The notes beneath the pieces were generated by a model that saw nothing but the letters and a program-made list of their open reading frames with translations, had not been told where the DNA came from and made no database searches. This document shows, in pieces, positions 21,446-31,784 of a stretch of 64,000 nucleotides of DNA (positions are counted from its first letter, which is position 1; each line of letters starts with the position of its first letter). Origin of the DNA: Septoria linicola (lineage: Eukaryota > Ascomycota > Dothideomycetes > Mycosphaerellales > Mycosphaerellaceae); the NCBI GenBank assembly GCA_024114885.1, contig CP099418.1, positions 5,208,001-5,272,000 of the forward strand. The letters run 5' to 3'. The translations under genes and the position numbers were made by a program.

Positions 21446-23054
21446 ATGCTGCTTCCCGCCGATCAGTACGCGACCAGTCTGCACACTCGACAGACGAATA
21501 ACAACAACACACACCCTCCCAGTGATGAACACAACGACAGAGGCGGCACTCAGACGACTATCATTATCGTATGCTTATCACTTTGTTGGCGGGGGCAGAG
21601 ACCTACAGACTGATTAGATCTAGGTTGTCATAGCGATAGTCGTCGCCATCTTGATTTCACTGATTGGATATATGATACTTCGAAGCCTACGAAAACGATA
21701 CGATAATCCGAAATATGTTCCGACACAATATCTCAAAAGCCGCTGGAAAGTATGGCGACCACGAGGAATGTCAGCCTCGAAAGGTTCCTACAGCTCCAGA
21801 CTGCAGGATACTTCTTACCCACCGTCCGTGCAGATGCGAAGTGCGAACCAGAGCGCACGCGCGAGCGGACAGAACCTCTCCACCGATGTTACACGAGAGC
21901 AGGGAGACGCAGCGGCGAATGAGGCTGGCGTGGATCGACATACCAGCGTGCGTTCAGTCATGACGTTGCCTGCCTACTCCAAGTCGGTACGAGAGAACGA
22001 GCGAGTACTGGCTCGAGAAGGCGAAAGAGACGGCATAGACATGGTGGTGGAACTACCAGAGACAGAACAAGAGGAGGAGAATCGACGCGAGGAAGAAATG
22101 GAAAGTCTATATCAGATAAGACAGCAACGGAGAACAGAAGTTTCAGAGCGCGAAGATCGCCGGCGACGACGACAGGAAGCACGAGCACGGGGCGACCTAG
22201 CAGAGGTGGAGCGTATACGGCAAGAGGGACGAGATGCGACTCGTAGCCGTGAGGTTGTAGGCGCTGCAGCTATGATTGCTGAACATCAAGCAGTGATGGG
22301 AGGCAGAGAACGACGTGTCAGCAGTGTCAGCTATGCTGAATTGGGGGTCGCGAGGCATGACGGAACACGAATTCGTGCAAACTCGAATGATTCCGACAGC
22401 AGGCCACTTCTGGACTCTGCGGCGAGCATGAGTGGAGGAGCAAGCCTGAGGCCATGGTCAACGCAAGAATCTGCGCCATATTCGCATCATCACCGCAACA
22501 GATCACAAGTGTCTCAAACCGGATCTGGGATGGATGTCTCAGACGATGATGCGTCCGAATTCGTGGACATGGCTGATTTGCCTCCCTTCGGACGAGCAGG
22601 AAGCGACTTCGAAATAGTGACCCTTAATGGAGGCACGCATTCTCGGAATGGCTCCTTAGTGCATACGCCGATCGGAGGTCGCAGTAGATCATCAACTACC
22701 AATACCGCTCCGGTGCGCCCTTCAATCGATACAAGTCCGCATAGTGGAGACCTAGGCAACGAACCCATACCACACGTTGATCCTCCGACGTATGACGGCG
22801 GATTCGAAGAAGCACCACCTTACACTTCGCCAATCGAAGATCGCAGACCTGAGCTGCGGATCTCACCAGTCTCCGCACATAGCCCGCCTGCAGAGCAGGC
22901 TGAATCATCAAGTACTGGGGCACCTTTCCTGCCGGCCATCAGCAGACTTCCAAGCATCAGAATTGCCGAAGCAACACCTGTTGATCCAAGACGACCGAAT
23001 CTCCCTGAGACGCTCAGAGGAACGTCTGCTGAGCACCGACCGCAGACGCCTTGA
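21446..23054 (+). CDS. Single-pass membrane protein, fungal, function unknown
   Basis: Exon 1 is 21446-21568 (MLLPADQYATSLHTRQTNNN and on to GGTQTTIII); a 55-nt intron (GTATGC...ATCTAG) leads to exon 2, 21624-23054; 517 residues. Across the junction a strong transmembrane helix forms (TTIIIVVIAIVVAILISLIG), followed by a basic stop-transfer stretch (RSLRKRY) and NPKYVPTQYLKSRWKVW. The rest is low-complexity: a charged coiled-coil-like segment (about 175-245, rich in E and R) and a long Ser/Pro-rich tail (DVSDDDASEFVDMADLPPFG, DPPTYDGGFEEAPPYTSP with PPxY-like motifs). The short N-terminus is probably lumenal or external and the long tail cytosolic. PPxY-like motifs suggest possible Rsp5/arrestin contact, which is inference only. 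No named family recognised. Confidence 0.75.
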
Positions 23055-23573
23055 GGCTTGGCTGGTCGTGATAGGTATCGTGCGTCGTAAGAAGTGTCAG
23101 GGCGTTGAAGAGCATAGCGATTTGCATGTGTACTGTTGTTAACGAGAACCAAGATCTAATGAGTCAGCTATATGCTTCGAAGAGCAGAAGTAGGATAATG
23201 CCAGATGTATATAGGTGTATGGAATGAAACACATCCAGATTCTCCGATATGATCTATAGCACTCACGAATAGCATTTGCCCATCAATAAGAGATATGGCC
23301 TTCTTGTAGACTTCGACTCGGCAAACAGCGAGCAGACGACAAGCAGACGATCGACACCCGACTCGGACCGCAAGTGCCTCCCTCCTCCACCTTCAAATGA
23401 TGATGACCCCCAACTATCCATAACTCTCTTCTCCATCAACGACTTTAGCCGCACAACATCTCAATTCATCCTATAGCTGTTCAAGGTCCAAATGTAGTAG
23501 GTCAGCTCGATGAGCTCTTGCAGTTCAGTCCAGCTCTGCTTTCCATTATTTGACTGCTTGCGCAACCTTCAAC
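23055..23573. other. Intergenic region upstream of DUF2264 gene
   Basis: No supported gene. A 66-codon frame at 23276-23476 is motif-free. A GTATATAGGTGTATGG stretch near 23207-23222 is AT-rich but too far from the next ATG to assign. Confidence 0.5.
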
Positions 23574-25600
23574 ATGTCAACCGCTCGCGCTGCTGAAGCT
23601 AACCAGCCCTTCCCTACTCACGCTTTCTCTCGTAACACTTTTAAGACTAGAGATGATGTGGCCAATGCATGTGCCTCTCTCCTCGACCCCCTACATGCAG
23701 GTTTCTCGCCCGAACGCGCTCTTGTGAGAGTTGGTGGCACAGGAACAAGATGTAACCATGACAGTCATGCGATAGCAAGAGTTGCCAACTAATGCACATC
23801 TTAGTCGACGAGACAGCAGCTCAAATCGAAGGCTTTGCCCGGCCACTATGGGGCCTTGCACCTCTTCTCGCAGGCGGAGCGCAGTACGAAGGCGCTCAGC
23901 TTTGGGTACAAGGTCTCATCTCGGGCACAGATCCAGAGTCATCCGAGTTTTGGGGCAATATGGAAGATCTGGATCAGCGTATGGTGGAGAGCTGTCCCAT
24001 TGGGTTCACGTTGGCAGTTGCAGGAAACCACTTTTGGGAGCCATTGACAGACAAGCAAAAGCTTAATATAGCAGCTTGGATTGGATCTATGAACGACAAG
24101 GAGATGCCAAATACAAATTGGCTATGGTTTCGTGTATTTGCGAATCTTGGACTGAGGGCCAATGGAGCGCCATACTCGCATGAATGCATCGAAGCTGATG
24201 TTAAGCATCTGGATACATTTCATCGTGGAGGTGGCTGGTCCAACGATGGGCCTGAGGGATACACACAGATGGACTACTACTCTGGATCTTTCGCCATACA
24301 GTACCTGCAGCTTCTCTATTCAAAGCTAGCACAAGACTTCGATCCCGAACGATGTGAAGAATACCGAACTCGCGCGAAGGCATTTGCTTTGGATTTCGTA
24401 CACTATCAAGATCCGGACGGACATTCGATTCCTTTTGGCAGAAGCCTAACATACCGATTTGCTACAATTGCTTTCTGGTCCGCATTCGCTTATGCAGATG
24501 TCGAGCCTCCTGCTCCCCTGTCATGGGGAGTGATCAAAGGGCTTTTTCTTCGAAACCTTCGCTGGTGGAGCAAGCATCCGCATATATTCCAGCCGAACGG
24601 CATGCTCAATATTGGCTATACCTACCCGAACTACTACTTAGCAGAGAACTACAACTCTCCTGGATCGTCTTACTGGTGCATGCTGGCATTCGCATGTCTT
24701 GCCGTTCCAGCCTCTCACCCTTTCTGGTCGAACGAAGAAGAAGCTCATCCATTCACGCAGACCACGAGTCCACTACCTCGAATTAAAGAACTACATCAGC
24801 CAAAGCACATCCTCGTACATAGTGGAGGACATACCTTTCTCCTCTCTTCTGGTCAGAAATGCCACTACCCGCTCAAAGCCACGCAAGCCAAGTACGGCCA
24901 CTTTGCTTACTCTGCCTCGTTCGGATACTCTGTACCAACTGGCTCGTACACGCTCGAGCAGTATGTACCAGAAAGTGCTCTAGCGTTCAGTGACGATGAT
25001 GGCGAGATCTGGAAGATGAGAAGAGAAGTCGAAGACGCCTGCTTCACGATGCAGCTGGCCAAAGGCGCTCTGCCCATGCTACGTTCTGTCATGAGGCCTT
25101 GGAAGGATGTGGTTGTCAAGACGTGGTTGGTTCCGCCTAGCACTGAAACGCCGAACTGGCATATCAGGATTCATCGTGTTGAAGCAGGTCGGGATCTCAA
25201 ATCTGCCGAAGGAGGCTTTGCAATAGCTGGAACTCGTGGGAAAGACGGCCGTATGGTGACAGCTCTCTCGCCTTCGACTTCACCGAACGAAGGAACTGAA
25301 GTCAGCGAGCACGCCGCAGTCGTAGTCTCGAGAGCCGGCGCCTCTGGTGTCGTTGAGCTGCTTGGCAACCGCAAAGGAGGCATATGTGAAGTTGATGCGA
25401 ATAGCAACCTCATTGAGCCAAGGACTCTGCTTCCCGCGCTTTACTCCGACTTGGCAGCGGGCTCGGCTACGGTCTTTGCGACTGCAGTGTTTGCCATACC
25501 ATCAAGTGTGCCTACTTGGAAGGAGAAGTGGAGAGAAGCTTGGGAGAAGAGACCGGAGGTTCCTGAAGCGAGTTTGCGAATTGCGAATCAGGGTCTGTAG
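23574..25600 (+). CDS. DUF2264 domain protein
   Basis: Exon 1 (23574-23751) and exon 2 (23805-25600), 53-nt intron (GTAACC, CTAAT branch, CATCTTAG); 657 residues. The splice restores RVGGTGTRFDETAAQIEGFA, the conserved start of DUF2264 (PF10022). Other family blocks are RPLWGLAPLLAGG, NTNWLWFRVFANLGL, GWSNDGPEGYTQMDYYSGSF, GRSLTYRFATIAFWSAFA and NYNSPGSSYWCMLAF. The fold is thought to be an (alpha/alpha)-barrel like those of glycan-degrading enzymes, and bacterial members lie in polysaccharide-utilisation contexts. No signal peptide is seen, so the protein is probably intracellular. The substrate is unknown. The gene is convergent with the membrane-protein gene to its right. Confidence 0.88.
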
Positions 25601-25773
25601 TGGTGGACTTGACTCAATGGAACGGAGAGTTCGCTGGGACGATCATGTTGCGACTGCTCCCCCAAATACTGGCGCCACGATGTTCGATGGCGCATGACAG
25701 GGCTAATGGCGACTCGAGGTTCGGCAGCCTGACGGCCCTGACCGGCTTGCGGACCTTGCCTTCTTTCAGCTCT

Positions 25774-27132
25774 TTAGAAATGTATGTCCCTGAGCGGCCG
25801 ATCGGTAGTCCTTAGTAACGACCAAGTGAACGCATTGCGCCAATCTTGCCGTTGATCCCATACCAAACGCTTCAACACAACGTATATCCAATACAAAGCG
25901 GCAGCAAGTGCGACGACGAGCGTAGCACTCTGTCCCCAATCAGATAGTTCGCCATATGGCAGATTGTGGGTTACAGCCTCGATAGTCCAGATGTCCAAAG
26001 CAAGAATTGGCCAGCATTCAAGATGCTTCGAGGATGCGCTGGATGCCATTGTTTCAAAAGGAGAACTGTCCGTTTGGCCTCGGAGCTCCGATGTCTTCTT
26101 GCCTTGATCGAACTCATGAGTGTACCTATTTGAAACAAGCAACAAGTCATGCAGCCAAGCAACACATCTGGCGCCAACGAGGCACCACAACGGCCAGCGA
26201 GCTGTGTGATTAGGCTCAATCGATCCATGCCATGGTAGCATGGGTGATGGAGTGGCACTGGCGGCTGAAGCGGTGTTTAGCAGAATACACATGGAGATAA
26301 TGCCGCACAATTGCATCATTGTGGCTATCCAGATGAAGTATCGCGATGCCAGGGCCGCCTTGTCGGAAAACATCGATCGTAGACCTGTGGATGCAATATC
26401 GATACTCACAATAGCGATCAAGCGCTCTTCGGATGACAGACCAGTGATACTACTGGTTGCTTTCATAGTGTTGAAGAACAAGGAAGCGAGGTCTGATCAT
26501 TGGGTCAGCAAGTCGTGCGTGAACGGGGTTTTGGAATTTCTCCGTGCTGACTTACTGGTCAAGTGCGCTATGCCAATCTCTTTTACACCTCCGTCATGAC
26601 TGTGGAAACAGCCCAGCATGATCGATAGGAAACTCAGCACGGCGGGCACGTACAGTCCTGCTCGGATGCCGGACCCGGCGATGTCTGGATTGAGGCCCTC
26701 ACTGATGACCTTGCGTTCGAAAGTCGCCGATTGAACGAGTTGCAACCCAACGGGAGGAATAAGCGCTGTCCAGAGTAGGAAAAGCACAATAGAGGCCATG
26801 CTGATCAGTCGGCCGCCACCTTTGATATTGGCGTGTTGTAAATTCAATTCTTGTCTGTTCGATTGGCTCTGAATGCCGGGACCTTCGCACCCACGACGGC
26901 TTATACGGCGCAATAATCTAGTGCCTCGCTCACAGTAACTTGAAAATGTGACTCTCCACGCGTGCCAGACACCGATGTGGCGGCCTTCGAGAACAAGGGA
27001 AGCAAGATTGATAGTGCAGATCATAATGAGAAGGATAGTGATTGAAGTAGTATGAGCTCCATATGAGCGTTCGCGGAAGTCCATGTCGATGTGTTGCTCT
27101 GCTCGGTCTGGACGACGAAATCTGTTGATCAT
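25774..27132 (-). CDS. Polytopic membrane protein with NPDIAGxGIR motif
   Basis: Exons 27132-26556 and 26492-25774, 63-nt intron (GTAAGT, GCTGAC branch, GATCAG); about 431 residues. Hydrophobic helices are visible, for example TTSITILLIMICTINLASLV, LISMASIVLFLLWTALIPP, AGLYVPAVLSFLSIMLGCF, YFIWIATMMQLCGIISMCIL and SATLVVALAAALYWIYVVL. The segment GLNPDIAGSGIRAGLY is a motif I associate with a large uncharacterised group of fungal integral membrane proteins. The splice gives IAHLTNLASLFFNTMKAT. The start is uncertain: the frame stays open 45 codons upstream of the ATG at 27132 without another ATG, so a 5' exon may be missing. Function unknown. Confidence 0.65.
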
Positions 27133-28471
27133 ATATTGAGGAATAGAGACCCACCCAACATGGGCCTTTCGTTGCTCGGAAATATGGGTGGTGGCTCAGG
27201 CTTCAGCAGTGACATCCTCTCACCACCTCGCATGCTATGCTCTGTGTATGCTTGTGGTGTTGGTTACACCAGCGAAACTAACAATAGTTGTCTGAACCAG
27301 TGCTCTTGGCAAGGGCTGGCATCCTTCCATGAGATGCCTAGCCGTACCATGGCCTTGTGGAATGCAAGAACCTTGTGGGATAGTTCACGAGGCATATCCA
27401 GCGGTTTCTGCAGAGACCTAGCGTGAAAGCGCAATGCAGGAAGTTATTGTCGGTAATGTGGCTTCGCAGTACATCGTGAGGCTGGTCGATCAGAATGCAG
27501 CATTACTACAGCTCCGAGTGCATGGCAGTCTGGGCGAGGTCAGCAGAATAGACATGGTGTACTGCGGCCTCTTTGTGGCGCTCTTACTTGCATACAAGCT
27601 GGCTCGGCGGAGAGTGTCTCAGGTTCTACACCTAGTGGCCTTCACAAGAGGATCTCGTCGACTCGCATGCAGCTAATGCTCAATCTACGGAGGCTCGCTG
27701 CTTCCAACCACCAACGATGCTGGTGTAATCAATACTTCACGTGTTTAGGCAATTCAACATGTCTCGAAATGTCCATATTCGTACAAAAGCAGATGGTCGA
27801 GGCTACAACGGGAAGGACAGCTTGAGAGCAGGAGGAAGCTGTGGTGGCCATGCTGCAGACAAGAGGACTTGCACACACACACACACACACACACACACAG
27901 TCGAACGCGATGTGCTGCGATGTCGTCGCAGCGCTGACTGACACGGACAAGATCATGGAAGAGACCAAGTCCGGCAGCCGCACATCTGACGTGCTGACAC
28001 AGCATTTGCAGCAGACAGACCACATAGTGGATGCTGAGCAAACTCTGCCATGGCAGTTGACGAAGCACAACTTCAATTGGCGCAGAGGCACAATCAAGTC
28101 GACGCACAGCAGCGTGTTGGCAAGAGCCAATTCGGCACAGAGGCCATTTTTCCCAGAGGCAGCACACGCACAGAGGCGTAAAGAGACAAATGAATGTCTG
28201 TAGCAGTGACGCTTGCGCGTATGCTAAAGGTACAGATGCAAGTTCATGCAATCTGTCTCGAAGAAATGAACGCTCTTCGGGGCATAGCTTCTCTTTGAAA
28301 GCAATCGTGATACGTTGTTTTGCTCAACCTAGACAAACGAGGTTATCGTCGTCACCTGAAACTCCATCATTTGTGCCCCAGGGGTATGCACCATCCATCA
28401 TGCAAAGAAAGCAGAAGCTGAACTGCCACCTCGACTTTTTTAGGTTATTTCACCTCTTTCATTCCTCTGCT
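27133..28471. other. Intergenic region with CA microsatellite
   Basis: Upstream of the membrane-protein gene and downstream of rpl16. It contains a (CA)14 repeat. A plus-strand frame at 27434-27676 has one hydrophobic stretch (MVYCGLFVALLLAYKLARRR) but no ATG context, splice partner or family match that I can support. Confidence 0.45.
27872..27899. repeat. (CA)14 microsatellite
   Basis: Fourteen perfect CA units in non-coding DNA, flanked by G on both sides. Likely length-polymorphic. Confidence 0.98.
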
Positions 28472-29274
28472 CTAGTAGCCGTACGAGGCGAGCTGCTTCT
28501 GCACATCGCTCGACACCTTGGTCTGAGCATCGGCCAAGTTCTTGCGGGCGGCCTTCTTCTTCTCGTAGTATGCCTGGCCCTTGACTTTGCGGCGCTCCTC
28601 GAGGCGGGCGACAACGTCCTGGTACTTCCAGCCGAACTCGTGGCCGAGACGACCGACGGTGCAGTACTTGCGGCCTGGCTTGAGGCGGAGGACGCGGAGT
28701 GCCTGTGGGACGACTTGGCGCTTCTTGTGGTCGTATGGTGGTGGGACGCCCTCGAAGGTCTTCAGACGCTCAAGAGCCTTTGCGCCGCGCTCGGTCTTGT
28801 GAGGCATCATGCCACGGACGGTGCGCCAGAACATCTTGGCTGGCGAACGGTAGTGCCATGGACCACCACGGGTTGCGTTGTAACGGGTCTGCTTGCGCAT
28901 AAAGGCCTGGTACTTCACTGTTCGCGCGAAGCGGGTTAGTTGGCTGGTGGTGTGTATCGCAGGTGTCTGTTCGGAGACGTACGCTTGGCGCGGAAGAACT
29001 CTCCAGAGATGTTGAGGGCCTCGCAGCGGACGACAACGATCTTTTGGCCATTGAGCAGCTGCTTGGCCACGGTCGAGGCGAGACGACCGAGAAGGTGTCC
29101 CTTGCCGTCAATAACAACCTGCACAACACTGTCTTCAGCATTTATTCATTGATCCTCCTTCATGTCCGACATGTGCATCTGCTGCTGCCTTTCCCATCTG
29201 CGCCAGCCATTGCGTGTGTCCACATTCTATTTCCTGGGGGTTTGTAAACGTACCACCGGCTCGAATGTCGACAT
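28472..29274 (-). CDS. rpl16: 60S ribosomal protein L16 (uL13)
   Basis: Three exons: 29274-29254 (MSTFEPV), 29118-28983 and 28917-28472; 200 residues. Introns are 135 nt (GTACGT...TGTGCAG) and 65 nt (GTACGT, CTAAC branch, GAACAG). The spliced protein shows VVIDGKGHLLGRLAS, VVVRCEALNISGEFFRAK, LKYQAFMRKQTRYNATRGG, RTVRGMMPHKTERGAKALER and FEGVPPPYDHKKR, all conserved blocks of eukaryotic uL13. It is a core large-subunit protein. A tiny first coding exon followed by an intron is usual for fungal ribosomal protein genes. Confidence 0.96.
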
Positions 29275-30083
29275 TTTGGCGGATTGTGTCGTTGGGTGAT
29301 GTTCGTTGGGCGTGACTTTCTGACAATCAAGTCTCGAAGTTCGCTCTTGCCGACAGAAATCGAGTGCGCCAAGATTTAGCGCGGTTGCCTTACTTGTTGC
29401 CTTGCATTCGAACATATGCTCTCGATCTCGAAACATCTCCTGACAGTACTGCGATCACTCCGACAGTCCACTCAACCCTGATGCGCAGGCGGTCTGCTTG
29501 CTATGTCTGTCGCTGATTAGGTCTTCATCACCGCTGTGCTTGCGTCGCTGCCAATACTCAATCCGCCATCGCTCGTACAGTAGATTGCTAGAATAGCCAG
29601 ACCCCACTAGTTAGTTAGCCGGGCGTCATCCCTCCCTCTCCGGCGCAAAGAGCAAAGCAGACTTCGAGATTTGGAGGTCAACTCGCAAGGATCAGGACAA
29701 TAATTGCTGCACACTACGTAACTCACCTCACCCTCGCACACGCGATCGACGTTGTGCTCTTCCGTCCGCCTCATTGCTGTGCTGTGCCATTTGGTCTGTT
29801 CGCAACCGTGGCGTCCTCAAGCACTCTTCTTGAGAACGTGTACAACTCGCTCCTCCACACCAACCTGACGAACTTACACCGGAACCTCACTGCGACCTTG
29901 ACACAAGCGACCAAAGTTGTCGAGCGCGTACTGGGCGTTTCGCTCACAAGCTCAGCTGTAACGCCAGAAGCTACTACGACCTTCGAAAAGCTGTCGAACG
30001 TCTTCCTCGACTTCGTTGCCTGTCGGACGGCTCTGGAGAACACTTCGATATTCCTTGCCCTAAGCACATTCATCTTTCTCATC
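29275..30083 (+). other. Intergenic region with AUG-less open frame before BAG gene
   Basis: The left half is the shared upstream region of rpl16 and the BAG gene. From 29619 to 30083 the BAG reading frame is open for 155 codons with no ATG. Its last part resembles a transmembrane helix (TSIFLALSTFIFLIMSW runs directly into the presumed start). See the findings for interpretation. Confidence 0.6.
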
Positions 30084-31001
30084 ATGTCGTGGACACAGCG
30101 ATTCGGCGGAAGCCTGGGACGCTTCTCTCCTTTCACGCGCTCTCCACCTCAAGGACCAACCAAAGTCAGTGACGCCGACTTCAGCTACATTACAGCCGAC
30201 GATTTGCGAAGACACCAAGCTGAATCTATGGGACAGCAGTCAGAAGCCGACTACGGCCCACCACGCGACACCGATGTCTTGATCTTGCGCAACAAGAGGA
30301 AAGAGACTGCTGTGCATTTCCCAGCCTACAGTATCGCCAAGGGCGAGCTTACGATTGGAAAGGTGCGGGAGCAGGCTGCAAAAACACTGCAGTCAGATCC
30401 TCGCCGCATCAAACTGCTCTATAAGGGCAAGAACTTGAAGGACGACTCGAGGCTTGCCAGCCAAGAAGGATTGCAAGATGGTGCCGAGCTGATGTTGGCG
30501 ATCGCTGAAGGAGTAGCTTCGCCCAGCGATAGTGAAGAGTCCGACGATGAGTTTGCAGATATCAATGGATCAGGTACAGCAGACGGCGAAGCCAAGCGCA
30601 AACGCAACCGCGGGAAAAAGAGCAAGCGTCGAAACAAGCGGGAGCAATCTGGAACATCGACTCCACAGCTCGGCGTACCAAACGGCGATCAGACATCTCG
30701 TACACAATCACCGCGACCACCGCCGTCACCAGCGACGCCACTTGACAAACTGAACGCACTTCACGCAAAGCTGCAAGAGTTCGTCCCGTCCTGTGAAGCA
30801 TATCTCGCTTCACCGCCTAGTGAGCCCGCTAAGAAGGACTTTGAGCACAAGCGTTTGACGGAGTCAATCCTGACCCAGGTCTTACTCAAGACTGATGGAG
30901 TAGAGACGGAAGGAGACGAAGAAGCCAGGTCTAGGAGGAAAGCACTTGTGAAGGAGACACAAGGCTGGCTGAACAAGCTCGACGCAGCAAGGAACGCATA
31001 G
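30084..31001 (+). CDS. BAG-domain Hsp70 cochaperone with ubiquitin-like domain
   Basis: 305 residues from the first in-frame ATG (MSWTQRFGGSLGRFSPF). Order of parts: an N-terminal PPQGP...DFSYITADDL segment; a ubiquitin-like domain (about 60-135: TDVLILRNKRKETAVHFPAY, DPRRIKLLYKGKNLKDDSRL); an acidic then very basic linker (SEESDDEF, KRKRNRGKKSKRRNKR); and a C-terminal BAG domain (about 215-300: PLDKLNALHAKLQEFVPSC, HKRLTESILTQVLLKTDGVE). BAG proteins bind the Hsp70 nucleotide-binding domain and speed nucleotide exchange; fission yeast Bag101/102 have the same UBL-BAG order. A yeast relative (Snl1) is anchored by an N-terminal membrane helix, which matters for the open stretch upstream. Confidence 0.85.
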   Translation: MSWTQRFGGSLGRFSPFTRSPPQGPTKVSDADFSYITADDLRRHQAESMGQQSEADYGPPRDTDVLILRNKRKETAVHFPAYSIAKGELTIGKVREQAAKTLQSDPRRIKLLYKGKNLKDDSRLASQEGLQDGAELMLAIAEGVASPSDSEESDDEFADINGSGTADGEAKRKRNRGKKSKRRNKREQSGTSTPQLGVPNGDQTSRTQSPRPPPSPATPLDKLNALHAKLQEFVPSCEAYLASPPSEPAKKDFEHKRLTESILTQVLLKTDGVETEGDEEARSRRKALVKETQGWLNKLDAARNA

Positions 31002-31784
31002 AAAATGAGGGTCATTTTGCTTTAGCGATTAGCTCTGCACGCTTCGGTGCATGTGGTATTCCATGGCGAGGCGTTCGTGTTGGCCATGGCCTTTTGAATG
31101 ATATCGTGCAGCCTTAGGAATAACAGGCAGATGAGGGATGAGGTGGCCTAGATCAGGTCAAACGTTTGCTGCTCACGACTGCCGAGACAATCTTTTCTTA
31201 TTGTGCATCGTTTCGAAGCTGCATATCTGCAAGCTGCATTCTGTAAGTATATTGCTGATCCTGCATATCAAGTTTCTACAACTATTGAGTATAGAGCATG
31301 GCATGCATGCGTTGACGTGCATCGGATCCGAGAAAGGAAGCGACGAACCACGGAACTTCCACGCTCGAACATCCACATGTCCATCTTCCCACCCAGCCAC
31401 GCGAACATGCCCAGCGCGACTCCGCAATTGACCTTAAACTCTCTTTGCTTTACCGCGCGAGCTCGTCTGTGGATGTATAGATCCAGATGGGGCCCTTGCC
31501 GCTGTTTCTGTTCTGTTCCTGAACACATTGCATCGCGGTTGGTATTTGACCTTCCTTTCTGTCTCACACTTACCACATCATTGTGACCACAGCTCTCCAG
31601 CCTCTCAGGCACACGGCAGCTTCACACTTACCGCTTCTGGTGACAGCAGCACTATTGCTATACGATCTCGCGAGAACCACTTGTCTCAGCACATCCGAGC
31701 ACACTCTTGACCAATCTAGAAACATTGACGCATAGGTGACACTTGTGGAGCTATATCGGTCCCGCCGAGTCTGTCTTGCCCAGC
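31002..31784. other. Intergenic region between BAG and acyl-CoA synthetase genes
   Basis: No supported gene. Short frames on both strands are motif-free. The right end is the 5' region of the AMP-binding enzyme. Confidence 0.55.

Noticed and set aside
27434..27676. 80-codon plus frame with one hydrophobic stretch
   Set aside because: A single helix-like run is not enough; no partner exon found.
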